Of a DNA stretch of 64,000 bases, positions 48,101 through 58,525 are shown in pieces (the first letter of the stretch is position 1; each line of letters begins with the position of its first letter). The translations under genes and the position numbers were made by a program. The DNA comes from Dermanyssus gallinae (lineage: Eukaryota > Arthropoda > Arachnida > Mesostigmata > Dermanyssidae). The stretch lies in the NCBI GenBank assembly GCA_003439945.1, contig QVRM01001795.1, positions 1 to 64,000 on the forward strand. The letters run 5' to 3'. The notes beneath the pieces are model-generated. The model saw only the letters and a list, made by a program, of their open reading frames with translations, did no database searches and was not told the DNA's origin.

Positions 48101-50205
48101 TTAGGTAACCTGTCAATAGAGTTCCTAAATGAGCTGTTTAGTTCATCGTCAATTAGAGTGCTTTTTTTCTCTGACGGAGTCTCTATGCCCATTGTCTCAG
48201 CCTTCCATAAAAACTCTATGTCTAGCTCTGCGGCGTCATTGCTGAGTTTGTCTTCTATGGGATAGCCTCGCGAGGTCACCGCCGTACATGGCTGCATGGC
48301 CACTAATGCGCATAGAGCTGATTCAATGCGGTCATCTAGGGGTGAACCTGACTTTCCGTGGAATATCCAACCAAATTTGGTAAGGACGGCCACTAGATCG
48401 TCGAATGATTTGGTTTCTAATGAACCTACTCTGGCCAGGAAGTCAGAGCCGATCAGTATGTCAATCGCGCGGGAGAGGTTGTCCTCGTGAATGTCTGCGA
48501 TTGGATGTAGATTGTGTGTATTCTGAATTGTTGGTAGTTCTCCTTTGGTTATTTCCGGGATACCCAAACAGCTAACATGAATTGACTCATAGGGAGCAAA
48601 TCTGCTCTTTAATGTGACATCGAATATGTCAAATTCTTGGACATTGGACACGTTTCCTCCTATAGTGTGTATAATCATACGCTCGCGTCCGTTTGGTTTG
48701 AGATCTAATTGGTCAATTTTTTTTCTGGAAATGTAGGAGCGTTGGGCACCTGAATCTAGGAGAACTCGGCACGTGATGTTTTTGTTTTCTGACAAAACTT
48801 GCATGAACCCCGTTGGGAGAAGAGTGTTGTTGTTTGAATTTGATGACGTGTTTAGGGATGTGCTCGGCTGTGAAGATGCTTGTGGTGTGGTGTTTGTTGT
48901 TGATTTGTTGCACATGATTGCGAAATGTCTACCGTTACATTTAGGACAATTCGCTTGTCTACTTCTGCACTTCGATACGACATGGTTGCGTCTAAGGCAC
49001 CTAAAGCACGCATTTTTCTCGGTTATTATTTTTTTTCTTTCTTCGAAGGACAACACTTTTCTACATTTATCGCTATTGTGTGCTTCACCGCAGAAAATAC
49101 ATGAGTGGTCTACATTGGATGCTGTTGTGTGCATCGAAAATTGACTTCTATTTCCGTTGAGTTTGTATTCCGAAGGTTTATCTTGGTAAGCTGTGTGATT
49201 AGTGAGTTGCTTATCATGCTGTACCCTAAAGTTTGTCGAAACTTTTCGCCCAACTGCATTTTTAGCGTCTGTTTTTCTTTTCAGAAACTCTATTAGGGCA
49301 TCTAGCTTATCTACTTTGTATTCCGGTGATTCACATTTCTCATTGTACTGTTCAATGAACATTTCGGCCAAATATGTTGAAATGCAATCTAGAATCATTG
49401 GTACTAGGGTAGGAGCTTGGCTATTATTTGGGTTAAGTGTCGACAAAGCTAGCACTTTCTGAGATAAAGTTGACACGAACCTATTTAGTTTCTCGGTGAG
49501 ATGAAGGTCCCTTGTGTAACACAAATTGCGAATGGCCTTGATGTGTTGGGTGACTGCATCTTGTTGCCGGCCGAAGATATCTCTGATCCTGTCGATCGCT
49601 GTGCAGTATTGCTCCGGGGCGAAGTCGAATTGTGAAATCTCTCGCGCCGCCGGGCCAACGAGAGAATCCTTGAGGTTGTCGTTCTTGTGTATGTAGTATT
49701 CAAATAACTGCCACCATTCTCTGAATTGCTTGACGTTACCTGAGAATTTTGGGATCTTCTCGGTTCTGTCTTGAGCGGTGGTAAGCGGTTGTGGTGGGTT
49801 GTCGCTGGCTGTTGTTGTCGTGGTCGCGGTAGAGCCGTCACGAAGAAGGAGCTCTAACGAGCTGATCATTTCCACGCCCAAATCGTCGTACTCGAACTGT
49901 TTCTCGACGTCTTTTTCGAACTCACCGGCCGACCAGTTGAACAGCAGGGTGTTGATTTCTTCATTTAAGTTGGTGAGCCTTCCGACGATTTCTTTGACAG
50001 AAGCCAGGAGTACATACGCGCGGTCCTTCCGATTCGGATCCGTAGGGTCCGTTCTGCTTAGCTCAGATACGGCCTTATGCTTCTTTGATATTGCGGCTCT
50101 GAGGGGCTTCCTAAGGCTCACTAGCTTTGTTAGTTCTTTATGTTTAGACTCTGGTTGAGTTTCGACGTCTTCTGTTTTCGGCATCTTAGTAGCCTGTCGA
50201 AACAA
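45183..50205 (-). pseudogene. BEL/Pao gag-pol polyprotein (nonsense codon and internal deletions)
   Basis: The frame opens at ATG 50205 and stays open for 1,072 codons. Gag of the Pao type has KFSGNVKQFREWWQLFEYY near residue 153. Zinc knuckles lie at 369-432 (CIFCGEAHNSDKC, CFRCLRRNHVVSKC, CPKCNGRHFAIMC). Aspartic protease VLLDSGAQRSYIS is near 481-493. Reverse transcriptase has VPDIEKAFLQF near 837 and FYTDDIV near 921. A TAA at 46987-46989 interrupts, then RNase H begins (HVFCDASK, HRLELLGALIAARI, FWCDNSS). A deletion near 46,640 joins that segment out of frame to DLWLAGPNWLSC. Integrase follows: HSGG and CKVCMKF zinc site, TGIDFAGPI, FSDNAS and WHGGWWERMV, carrying the three catalytic acids. 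A second deletion near 45,370 removes sequence before the C-terminal VGDLCILKD segment. The product cannot be complete. Confidence 0.92.
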
Positions 50206-50319
50206 CCGTAGGAAGTCGATTCGCGCTAACGAAAGCGGTTTTCTTCACTCTTTGCCACTAATATGCGGCTCTCGAACGTTTAACACCAAGATGGCGTTCT
50301 TTTGCTTCTGACATCAAAT

Positions 50320-50341
50320 TGTCACGCACCGCGCTCTTACT
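50320..50341 (-). repeat. BEL 5' LTR, first fragment (left of the LINE)
   Basis: 22 bases identical to the outer end of the intact LTR (44,306-44,327). The poly-A tail of the nested LINE, T on the plus strand, follows at once. The rest of the LTR resumes at about 55,560. Confidence 0.88.
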
Positions 50342-50524
50342 TTTTTTTTTTTTTTTATGGTGAGAGGGAAAAATGCGTTTACGCACACCCAGAGCGGGTA
50401 GTGTGGGACTCGATGCCGATGTTGTTGGCATAATACCCACTAAAAACCTCTCACCTAAATGGCCTCAGGAAGAGGCGAGGAGCTGGAACCATTCTTTAAT
50501 ATTACTTCAACCCCTACTTCTTCC

Positions 50525-53476
50525 TTAGGGTTGCGTGATCAGAGCGCACATCGCGGTCTGCACCAGATCTTTCTGTTCAATAATCGTCGCGGCAAAATCC
50601 TTTATGATGTGCCAGCTTTGGGTGTCTTGCAGAAGGGCCTGACCCATTTGTTCACAGGTTACCGGGGGTTCCCGGTCTAAGAGCCGCGCCAGCTCCGCCC
50701 TGTTCGCGCTGAAAGCCGTGCATACTTCGAAGGTGTGTTTGGCATCGTCTTCTTCTCCTGAGTCGCAGAGAATGCATGCTGGCGACGGAGCACGTCCTAT
50801 GCGGTGTAGGTATCTTCTGAAGGTGCCGTGGCCCGTCAAAAATTGGGTTAGAGGGTACGACAGTGATCCCTCACGCCTTTTGAACCACTCTCGGAGATCC
50901 GGGATAATAGAGCGAGTCCAGAAACCCGGCTGGCCCGCCTGGATCTCCATCCATCTATTGTTCCACGCGTCTAGTGTCTGACGACGTGCGTCTTCTTTAG
51001 AGATAGAGGAGTCCGCACGGCGGGCTGCGTTCTCCATAACCCGGAGATCCCAGGGGATCTGCCTGGAGAGTACTTGAATGGCCGCGGTAGACGCAGTTTT
51101 GTTGGCCCTTGCAATCTTGAGGGCCAGCGGCCTCTGCGTTTTATCCAAAAGCCGTCGGCACGTAACCCGCTTAGCCGTACGCTGCCACAGCGGGGCTGCG
51201 TAAAGCATAATGCTGTCTACTACCGTCGCCAGGAGACACCTCCGATCATCGGAAGCACCCCGTGTGCGCGGCAGCAATCTTGCGAGTTCGGTAGTAGCTT
51301 TGGTGGCTTTTGCAGCCGCGTAGTGCACATGAGGCGTGCCTGTCAGGCCGGTATCCAGAAGCACTCCTAAGTATTTTGCTTCGCTGGAGAGGGCAATGTT
51401 GTGTCCCTCTAAGGTCAAGTTGAGATGGGGAGTGCGCTTCTGCCCGTTTAGAAATATTGCTAACGTTTTGTGTGGAGCCAGGCGGAGTCCGTGCGGAGCG
51501 AGCCAGATGGAGATGTCTTGCAAGGCGCCAATTGCTGTCCTCTCCAGCTCACTGGCATACCGCGACGTAATCACGTTAACCAGATCATCCGCATAGGCTA
51601 TTGATTTAACGTTAGGAGGGTGAGGCAGACGTAGAACATCGTCGTATGCAATGTTCCATAAAGTTGGGCCCAGCACGGAGCCTTGAGGTACCCCTGCGGT
51701 AACAGGATATGACTTGCCTTGATAGACCACCGTACGTTGTGACAGGTAAGATGCTAAAATCCTTCTAAGATAGGGCGAGATAGAAGCCCTTGCTAATGCG
51801 TCATTAATGGAGTTCCATGAAACTGAGTTAAAAGCGTTCTTGATGTCAAGTAGAATTGCTAGGCAATGCGATCTCGTTTCTGAGCGAGTACCTCTCTGGG
51901 TTTCGGCTATGGTTAAAAGGCTCTGAACTGCGTCATGTGTTGAGTGACCCGAGCAAAAGCCGTGTTGGTCCTCTGAGATCACTTTCTTGTCGTCCAACTC
52001 CTTCGTCAGCCGCATATGTATAAAATGCTCGACTGCCTTGGAGAGACTGGGAAGGATGCTGATAGGCCTAAAACAAGAGGGGTCACTTTGGGGCGACGCG
52101 GTTTTAGGAATCAGGACAAGGTCGGCCTTTTTCCAGTCGTCGGGGAATGTGCCCGATCGTAAGATGGCCTCCACCATTTTCATAAAAACAATTGGATGAT
52201 TCTCTATAAGCATTTTAACGGCTTCTCCTGGAATGACGTCTGTTCCCGGTGCCTTACGCGGTCGGATTTTCTTGACGACTTTTCTCACTTCCTCCATTGT
52301 GATGGCGGGGAAGTCTAACTCCTTGGCGTCGAAGTTTGGCCTCAGTGGTGGGGGGTCCGAGGGAAACAGCCCGCCGATGACTTTTTGAGCGAGGTCGGGA
52401 GGCAGTGGTGGTTGTGCGTGCTTCAATTTGTGTCGGGCTATTTTATAACCTTGCCCCCAGGGGTTGTTCTGGATATCGTGACGGAGTCTTTGCCAGCACT
52501 CAGACTTACTCTTTTTGATTTCCCGTACCAGCGCGCGACGAGCTTCTCTGTATTTCTCCCAAAGCGCTTGAAGGTTTGCTTGGTGCCGAGCATGCCGGCA
52601 AGTACATATGCGCCTGATTTTATGGCATTTCTTCCGTGCCTCGGCTACTAGCCTATTCCACCAGTAATTGGGGGTTCGCCGAGCCAGTGCGGGGTGCAAG
52701 GGGCGGCTTGCTGCTCTACAAGCCTCCTCTAGCATAGTCGACACCGTGCGTGGTTCCACATTACGCAGTCGAGCGCAACGAGACTCATGTTCCTGCTGTA
52801 ATGTCTCAAAATTTATTCTTAGGCGCATCCTGCGGGTTTTAGGAAAAGATGGCGCCACTTTGAGGCAGAACGTAATGTAGAAGTGGTCCGAGAGGTTTTC
52901 GACGTCGTCGTGTATAGTCCACTCTGTCAACCTGGGCAATAGGGTCTCAGAACAAAAAGTAAGGTCCAAGGTTGATTCTTGGTTTCCCCTTCTAAAAGTG
53001 GTGCCTGGAACGTTGACTAGATGCAGGTCGTGTTCCGATGCCCAGTCTATCAGCGCCGCCCCTCGCGGGGATATCCTGTTGCTCCCCCACTGTCGGTGAG
53101 CTGCGTTAAAATCACCCCCAATTACTACTTGGCGGTGGTTTTGTTTTATGATCGATGTTGTCAATTCTTCTAAGAACTCTTTAAAAACCTGGGTAGAAAC
53201 GTTCGGGGAGATGTATATTGAGTAAATGGCCACCTTATCTATGGTGATAAAAGAGAAGTGCACTCCTCGGTCCGCTCCAGTAGGGTAGGCAGACGAGGTG
53301 CTTCGATATACAGCTGAGGACCCGTTTGATGCGTGCACAGCCGCTGCGTGGAGCCGGCTTTTGGGGGATGCGGAGGCCAGGATAAAATCGATATCTTTAG
53401 AAGCGGTAAAATGTAGTGCCATGTGTAACGCCGGGGCGGACCTATTTAGGTTGGCTTGTAAAAACTTAAGATCCAT
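50525..53476 (-). CDS. R1-like LINE ORF2: AP-endonuclease, reverse transcriptase, CCHC (open, 983 aa)
   Basis: A continuous frame starts at ATG 53474-53476 inside the end of ORF1. The endonuclease domain (1-205) keeps QANLN (Asn 9), GGDFNAAH (121-127), STLDLTF and LSDHF (195-199). At the place where the family has a catalytic Glu-Pro this copy reads LASASPKS, with Ala at 36. Reverse transcriptase (about 400-700) has ILLDIKNAFNSVSW, VPQGSVLGPTLWN and AYADDLVNVI (YADD 628-631). The thumb has LLATVVDSIMLYAAPLW. The C-terminal knuckle CILCDSGEEDDAKHTFEVC is CX2CX9HX4C, typical of R1/Jockey-group elements. The enzyme nicks target DNA and copies element RNA onto it. The frame has no stop or shift, so the copy is recent, but the altered endonuclease residue makes autonomy doubtful. 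Confidence 0.93.
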   Translation of the reverse strand: MDLKFLQANLNRSAPALHMALHFTASKDIDFILASASPKSRLHAAAVHASNGSSAVYRSTSSAYPTGADRGVHFSFITIDKVAIYSIYISPNVSTQVFKEFLEELTTSIIKQNHRQVVIGGDFNAAHRQWGSNRISPRGAALIDWASEHDLHLVNVPGTTFRRGNQESTLDLTFCSETLLPRLTEWTIHDDVENLSDHFYITFCLKVAPSFPKTRRMRLRINFETLQQEHESRCARLRNVEPRTVSTMLEEACRAASRPLHPALARRTPNYWWNRLVAEARKKCHKIRRICTCRHARHQANLQALWEKYREARRALVREIKKSKSECWQRLRHDIQNNPWGQGYKIARHKLKHAQPPLPPDLAQKVIGGLFPSDPPPLRPNFDAKELDFPAITMEEVRKVVKKIRPRKAPGTDVIPGEAVKMLIENHPIVFMKMVEAILRSGTFPDDWKKADLVLIPKTASPQSDPSCFRPISILPSLSKAVEHFIHMRLTKELDDKKVISEDQHGFCSGHSTHDAVQSLLTIAETQRGTRSETRSHCLAILLDIKNAFNSVSWNSINDALARASISPYLRRILASYLSQRTVVYQGKSYPVTAGVPQGSVLGPTLWNIAYDDVLRLPHPPNVKSIAYADDLVNVITSRYASELERTAIGALQDISIWLAPHGLRLAPHKTLAIFLNGQKRTPHLNLTLEGHNIALSSEAKYLGVLLDTGLTGTPHVHYAAAKATKATTELARLLPRTRGASDDRRCLLATVVDSIMLYAAPLWQRTAKRVTCRRLLDKTQRPLALKIARANKTASTAAIQVLSRQIPWDLRVMENAARRADSSISKEDARRQTLDAWNNRWMEIQAGQPGFWTRSIIPDLREWFKRREGSLSYPLTQFLTGHGTFRRYLHRIGRAPSPACILCDSGEEDDAKHTFEVCTAFSANRAELARLLDREPPVTCEQMGQALLQDTQSWHIIKDFAATIIEQKDLVQTAMCALITQP

Positions 53477-54980
53477 GGTTCTTTGTTGTTTTCCGGAGTG
53501 CCTCTACTCGTTGCTTGTAGGCCGGGCATTGCATGGAGGTTGCGTAGTGTCCGTCTTGCTGGCAGTGGTAGCAGTGCGGCAGAGCCCTACAGTCCCGGGC
53601 CACATGCCCTGCCTTCCCGCACTTGTAGCACAAAGGGCTTGTGGGAGGTGGGTTTGTACAGGCCCGCGTTTGGTGCTCAAAACTGAGACACTTTGAGCAC
53701 TGGGATACATTTACCAGTTCGTCCAGACGGCAGCGAGACCAGCCGATCTGGATGTGTCCCCGGCGCTGGTGCCGCGCTGCCGCTTCTGGTGGGAGTCTCA
53801 CCACGCATGAAGAAGTCTTGCCGTCCCGTGTCAGTTTGAAAGCGTTAAGAACAATCGTTTCCTTCTCTGTGCCATCCCGTGTTAGGGCCTCGAGTACGTC
53901 GTCTGCGTTTATCGTTTTGACGAGATCTCTAATAATTATTGCTTTAGTTCGGGGGGATGCTTGGACGGTTGCCGTAAGGGAGGCCTTGTCTTGAATTTCT
54001 TCGGCCAACTTCGCCATAGCGTTTGGAGTCGAGGCCTTGACTAGTAGTTTAACTTCACCGGACGCTGTTTTAGAGACCCTTTTGACCTGGATTCCTAATG
54101 CGTTTGGGTCGAGCTTAGAGCGTAGATCCCGGACAGCATCAGAATAGCTACGGCTTCCCAAGTTAATAGTAATTGAACTAGCCGTTGGCTTGTTCTCATT
54201 ACTCTTGGCAGGGTTTATTGCGCTACCCTGACCCTTAATCCAGAGTTCTAGGGTTATTTCAGGAAATCTGGTCAAACTGGATTCAAGACATTTGCGTAAA
54301 ATGTCCAGGTCTACTGTTGATGTGGTAGCCACCGCGGCCGATGTTATCTTCTTTTTTCTAAGAAGCTCACAGAGCGAGTAAGTTATGCTTTTGAGAGTGA
54401 GCGGCGATGTGCTGGCCCCTTCTTCCTCTGTTAGCATTCGGGCAAATAGTGTGCGTGCAGGTGAGGCTACCGTTTCTTCTTCCTCTTCTGTGCCCTCTAC
54501 CCCTACGACGTCTTGGTTATGTAGAGATACGAGCCGACCCTCCTTAAGGTAAGGCAGGGAGCTCAGAAACGCTGGGAACTGGTTTGCCAGTCCCATCACT
54601 AGCCGACTATCTTTCTCTGTTGTAGGCGAAAGCAAGATTACTCGGGCCGGGGCCTGGTCGTTAAGAAAACTTGCCTTCTTGAGCTTTGTCTTTGCGAAGG
54701 TACATTCCGGCCAATTCTTTGCGACAAGAGCCTCGAACTCTTTATCTGTAAGGGAGCCTGCTAGGGCCTTTTTTATTTTTGTTGCCTCCGTATTTTCACT
54801 GGGTTCGGAATTTTCTGTGGCTTCTTTTGCCTGTGTAAGACCAGATAGGTGGGCACGGCGCGCGAGAGACCTAATTGCTTGAACAAGTGAGGTCGTCCCC
54901 TTCTTAATGTAATTTTGTGTGGTGGTGACTCTCAGTGTGTATGCAGCTACAAGTACGAATTGCGTCTTATGTATATATGT
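53466..54980 (-). CDS. R1-like LINE ORF1, gag-like RNA-binding protein
   Basis: The frame ends at 53466-53468 and overlaps the ORF2 start by 11 bases, an arrangement common in this group that couples the two ORFs. Three zinc knuckles near the C-terminus are complete: CSKCLSFEHQTRAC and CYKCGKAGHVARDC (CX2CX4HX4C), then CYHCQQDGHYATSMQC (CX2CX4HX6C). The middle region holds a gag-type fold preceded by SYSDAVRDL. The N-terminal part is rich in Glu, Lys and Ser. The frame is open upstream to a TGA near 55,005, but I find no ATG before the Met at about 54,598, so the original start may have been lost, or an upstream non-ATG codon is used. The protein is expected to bind element RNA in the cytoplasm. 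Confidence 0.85.
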   Translation of the reverse strand, partial: TYIHKTQFVLVAAYTLRVTTTQNYIKKGTTSLVQAIRSLARRAHLSGLTQAKEATENSEPSENTEATKIKKALAGSLTDKEFEALVAKNWPECTFAKTKLKKASFLNDQAPARVILLSPTTEKDSRLVMGLANQFPAFLSSLPYLKEGRLVSLHNQDVVGVEGTEEEEETVASPARTLFARMLTEEEGASTSPLTLKSITYSLCELLRKKKITSAAVATTSTVDLDILRKCLESSLTRFPEITLELWIKGQGSAINPAKSNENKPTASSITINLGSRSYSDAVRDLRSKLDPNALGIQVKRVSKTASGEVKLLVKASTPNAMAKLAEEIQDKASLTATVQASPRTKAIIIRDLVKTINADDVLEALTRDGTEKETIVLNAFKLTRDGKTSSCVVRLPPEAAARHQRRGHIQIGWSRCRLDELVNVSQCSKCLSFEHQTRACTNPPPTSPLCYKCGKAGHVARDCRALPHCYHCQQDGHYATSMQCPAYKQRVEALRKTTKNHGS

Positions 54981-55078
54981 ACGCTCTCCTATGCGTATTC
55001 ATACACGCAACTACTGCACGTTAAATATGCGTGCGCCCGTGTGCACACATAAGCCCGCGGGGTTATATGTATACACGC

Positions 55079-55083
<5 letters not shown>

Positions 55084-55118
<35 letters not shown>
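55084..55118. repeat. (TA)n microsatellite in the R1-like LINE 5' region
   Basis: About 35 bases of TA are surrounded by CA-rich sequence. They lie inside the presumed 5' UTR of the LINE. Confidence 0.95.
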
Positions 55119-55123
<5 letters not shown>

Positions 55124-55559
55124 TTTACACACACATACACGCGCACACTCCCGTGCACATATATTATAATTATATATGCCCGTTGAGTTTACGGTTGCAC
55201 GTCAATATACACGCGCTGCAATCTTAAACAAAACATATGCGCTGTTCGAGAGTGTTGGTAAACACGCACTGCCCGTGCAGACGAGCTGACAAATGTAAAC
55301 AAACTCAGCCTGCACCGTAGTCGTTCGAAGATTGTGCAACGGCACCAGTGTTGTTAAAAACCAGACTAAGAGCAAATTTTGTCTTTCACAGTACCTGTGA
55401 GGTGTTAAGATACGCGTGCTGGACTGTTCACTAGTGCAGTTATCGAGTGCGATTGCTCAGACCGCTTAGAGCCTCAGGTTTTCGCACTTTTCACCGATTT
55501 TCGCAGAGCAAAGTTCACACTCGACCACTCAGGGTGAGTGCTAGCAGCCGACTAACAGC

Positions 55560-56224
55560 CGACACGATAACGTCGGTTAACACAGTAACCTCGGGAGCTT
55601 GGCGTGAGCGCGCGAAACTACCGGCCGTTCGGAGATGCCGTCGATTCGTTCTCTTCGATGTCTCTGGCTCGTCTCAAATAGGTCATTATGTCGGCCCGTT
55701 ATATACGCGCCGACTTGAAAGTGCATGCAGATGCGCTCTCCCGCCGCCGCTCCCGGGTGCTCTAATTTAATGATTTCTCAATACATTTTACATATTAAAT
55801 AGTTTTGTGTCGTTTATGTATCTGTCATACTTCACATGCATATTTAGTAGTGTTTACTCTTATAGTTGTCTGTGTAATACAATAATTACACGTGATTCTC
55901 GATCTGTATTACTTAGCGTATGAGTTCGGCCGGCTGTCGATAGGTGGCTGTCTTGAATGTAATGTGCACGTCTTAGCGGTTACTGAATGTTCACTTACAC
56001 ATGATGATAGCTTCAAGACTGTTCCATTGCGCGCGTTAGCTGCTCTTGAGTGTTCTATTACACGTGTTGATAGCTTCGAGAGTGTTCTATTACGCGTGCT
56101 GGCGGCTTCTAGCATGTTCTTTCTCTCAACGTCTCTCTTGCACGGCCGCTCTGACACCCGCGCCAATAGAGGGTGAAGCGGGTGTTGCGCTAAGAAGAAC
56201 ACGACTCACATAGTGTTCGTCACA
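55560..56224 (-). repeat. BEL 5' LTR, main fragment (right of the LINE)
   Basis: 665 bases collinear with 44,383-45,047 of the intact LTR and ending in the same GTTCGTCACA. About 19 substitutions were seen by eye and no large indel. The target duplication GTTGT follows at once. Confidence 0.92.
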
Positions 56225-56229
56225 GTTGT
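56225..56229. repeat. BEL target-site duplication, right copy (GTTGT)
   Basis: Identical to 44,301-44,305 on the far side of the element. Confidence 0.88.
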
Positions 56230-56259
56230 CAAGTAACTAAGCTTTTTCGACAGTCATCA

Positions 56260-56454
56260 GAAAAATTTTACGATTTTTCACGAAAAAGCATTACCGTAAG
56301 ACATATTATAACAACATATCGACTTTTTATGACTTTCCTCAACCTGGCTATTCGCTTTTCGCTACGCAAGCTAGTAAAGTGTCTTCCGGTGTGCAGAATT
56401 TTCCTCCGAACACGCCGGTATAATCGGTTCCTTCATGCGTTAACCCGCAAACGT
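56260..56454 (-). repeat. right arm of the inverted repeat flanking the BEL element
   Basis: AAAAATTTTACGATTTTTCA (56,261-56,280) and GTATAATCGGTTCCTTCATGC (56,418-56,438) are diverged reverse complements of the left arm at 44,123-44,201. About 110 bases between these blocks have no counterpart on the left. Confidence 0.7.
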
Positions 56455-56568
56455 AGATTTTGCACAACTATGTAGGAGAAGAAAAGGCAGAATAACTACT
56501 TTTATAAATTTCACTCTCTCCTAAACAAGACGTTTCCGCGTCCTTCTGAGAACATAACGATATGAATG

Positions 56569-56571
<3 letters not shown>

Positions 56572-56664
<93 letters not shown>
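56572..56664. repeat. (TA)n microsatellite
   Basis: About 93 bases of TA with two single-base interruptions near 56,622 and 56,651. Confidence 0.97.
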
Positions 56665-58520
56665 CTTAAAAACCAATTCGTCGATTCTCCAACACACAAC
56701 GGTGTGACAAATAACAAGTACATGCATATCGATGTCATAGGTTACGTACTGTACTTCTGTACAACTTCCAGAAAGTAATAAGTGTACAAAAGAGTTTTGA
56801 AGAGCTTTGATCGGCCATTGATGATGAAGCCTTATCCTTGATTATAGATGATACGAAAGATTTTGAACTGGACGTTTTTGTCCCTACGACAAATCCTATG
56901 AATAAAGTCTAAAATTAGTAACAAACGACGAAAATTTTGCTAGTGTGAAGCCTGCGACTGATAAAAACTCAAACATAGCATATGCGGCGCTAAAGGAGAC
57001 TCTGGGCTTTCATAAGTTTCCGCACTCCATAAAATCCCGCACAACTATTTCGTACGCTTCAAAAAATCAGCTCAATGGGTACCCCATGAAAAGTCACAGA
57101 GAGAAAACAAGGAGCAGGTAGTTCTGATTCGAGAATGTTTGATAAGATTCAACAACGGCAATCTTATTGACACTCGAGACCAGCCAGAGCTGGTGAGATT
57201 TGGGTACATAAATATGACTTTCTCTCAAGTCACAGAGCTAGCAGTGGTGAGGCTTCGGATCGCCTCCATCCACACAAGTGAAACGCCAACAGTCTGTTGG
57301 CGCTTGGTGAGGGCCACCATCCACTTCTTTATGAGTGAAATTGTTCCGTTTTAATTTGGTGCGGTCCTTACGTAAACATCTTTTAAACTACCCACTTGTT
57401 ATTTTACCTCTTGTGGCCCATATCAAGTGGCACAATATTGGCCTCTTTTCCCTTGACGCTGCCAGGCTAGCCTGACTTCGTCTTCCACAAGCCACATCCT
57501 CGGTATTTACCCATTATTGTTGTAGCAGCGGTATCAGTAACTAAAACAATTAAGCACAAGTAATTGAAACGACTCTCGCGGAAAATCAGACTGGATATGA
57601 TTAAGGAGTTTTCTGTTGTTCTAAAAATGCGTATAAGTCACGTATCAATCACGATTTAGAATCACATTTTTAAAGATTCTTCATGCATGTGTATCGGGTT
57701 AATGGTTGAGTGGTAAATTTGGATTTATTATCGTTGGCAATGCTGTTACTAACTAACACACAGTCTTTTATATATATATTACTTTTCGAGAACGGCATTA
57801 CGAAGACTTACACAAAGATATGGGCAAGGGTTTTTTTTGAATCCTCATAAATGCTGCACTTAGATAACAATAAGTACGGGTATATCATCGGCGCCTGACC
57901 AAATAACTACAATGCAGTTTTATATAAAATGTATGAAAAAAAATTGGCTACCGCGTAAATGAAGAGGATTGCTTTACCAACTTGCCTTGACTAACATAAA
58001 GGACTAGGTGACAAATTTTCATATAAATTTCCCGGGGAATTCGATGGACTAGAACGTCTACTACGGGCATGTTTTATCGTCGTAATCATCTGTAAGAAAT
58101 TGAACAAAGCTAGCCTAATGACCGTTGCCCGTAACTCTGCTATTATCGAGTCTTGCCCGAAGAATTTGTTTGCGATATGACTTGTACATAGCTCTGTAAT
58201 ATGATTACACAATTTTCAACGTCCATATGTATGTATATATGGTAATTTATGCGCATGTGTAATTACGTTGCATCGCTAATTGCTAATATGAGTAAACCAC
58301 CATCGAACCTAAGTAGCTTAAACCTGACTGCGGTAAAGAAATTTGAATACGACATGACTTTTATACAAATTCAAATAGAAATTACGGGTTTTTAAATGTA
58401 TCATCTAAATATGATATTACATAATTGTGAAGCAGAAGTGACGAACAGTAATATTTTCAAAGAAATCTAGTTTAGGGGGTCACAATCACACTAAAATCAT
58501 AAAACGATTAAACTATCGGG
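56665..58520. other. anonymous intergenic DNA
   Basis: AT-rich, with no recognisable gene or repeat. The plus frame at 57139-57354 (71 codons) reads fluently but matches nothing I know. Confidence 0.5.
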
Positions 58521-58525
58521 ATTCC

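Larger units (their letters stand above)
50341..55560 (-). mobile_element. R1-like LINE, near full length, inserted in the BEL LTR
   Basis: The element runs on the minus strand from a 5' region ending near 55,560 through ORF1 (stop 53466) and ORF2 (53476-50525). A 3' UTR of about 170 bases with GGTTTTTAGTGGGTATTATGCC and a 16-base poly-A (50,341-50,356) complete it. It splits the 5' LTR. Compared with the intact LTR, about 55 bases (equivalent to 44,328-44,382) are missing at the insertion point. A TA microsatellite (55,084-55,118) lies in the 5' region. At least four other loci in the window carry the same kind of 3' UTR. Confidence 0.9.
44306..56224 (-). mobile_element. BEL/Pao LTR retrotransposon with a nested LINE in its 5' LTR
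   Basis: The element is transcribed on the minus strand, so the right LTR is its 5' LTR. Both LTRs begin TGTCACGCACCGCGCTCTTAC and end TTCGTCACA on the plus strand, giving TG...CA termini. GTTGT flanks both ends. Internal DNA (45,048-50,319) carries gag-pol with several lesions. The right LTR is interrupted by an R1-like LINE. By a hand count the alignable LTR parts (from 44,384 and 55,561) differ at about 19 positions in roughly 660. The event order is BEL insertion first, LINE insertion second. Confidence 0.92.

Noticed and set aside
44306..56224. Interpreting the BEL element as an endogenous virus with an envelope gene
   Set aside because: Between integrase and the 3' LTR there are only about 135 bases, so there is no envelope ORF. 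The element is a plain, defective BEL/Pao retrotransposon.
57139..57354. Plus-strand 71-codon ORF
   Set aside because: Short, no motif, no repeat copies and no neighbouring exon; treated as chance.
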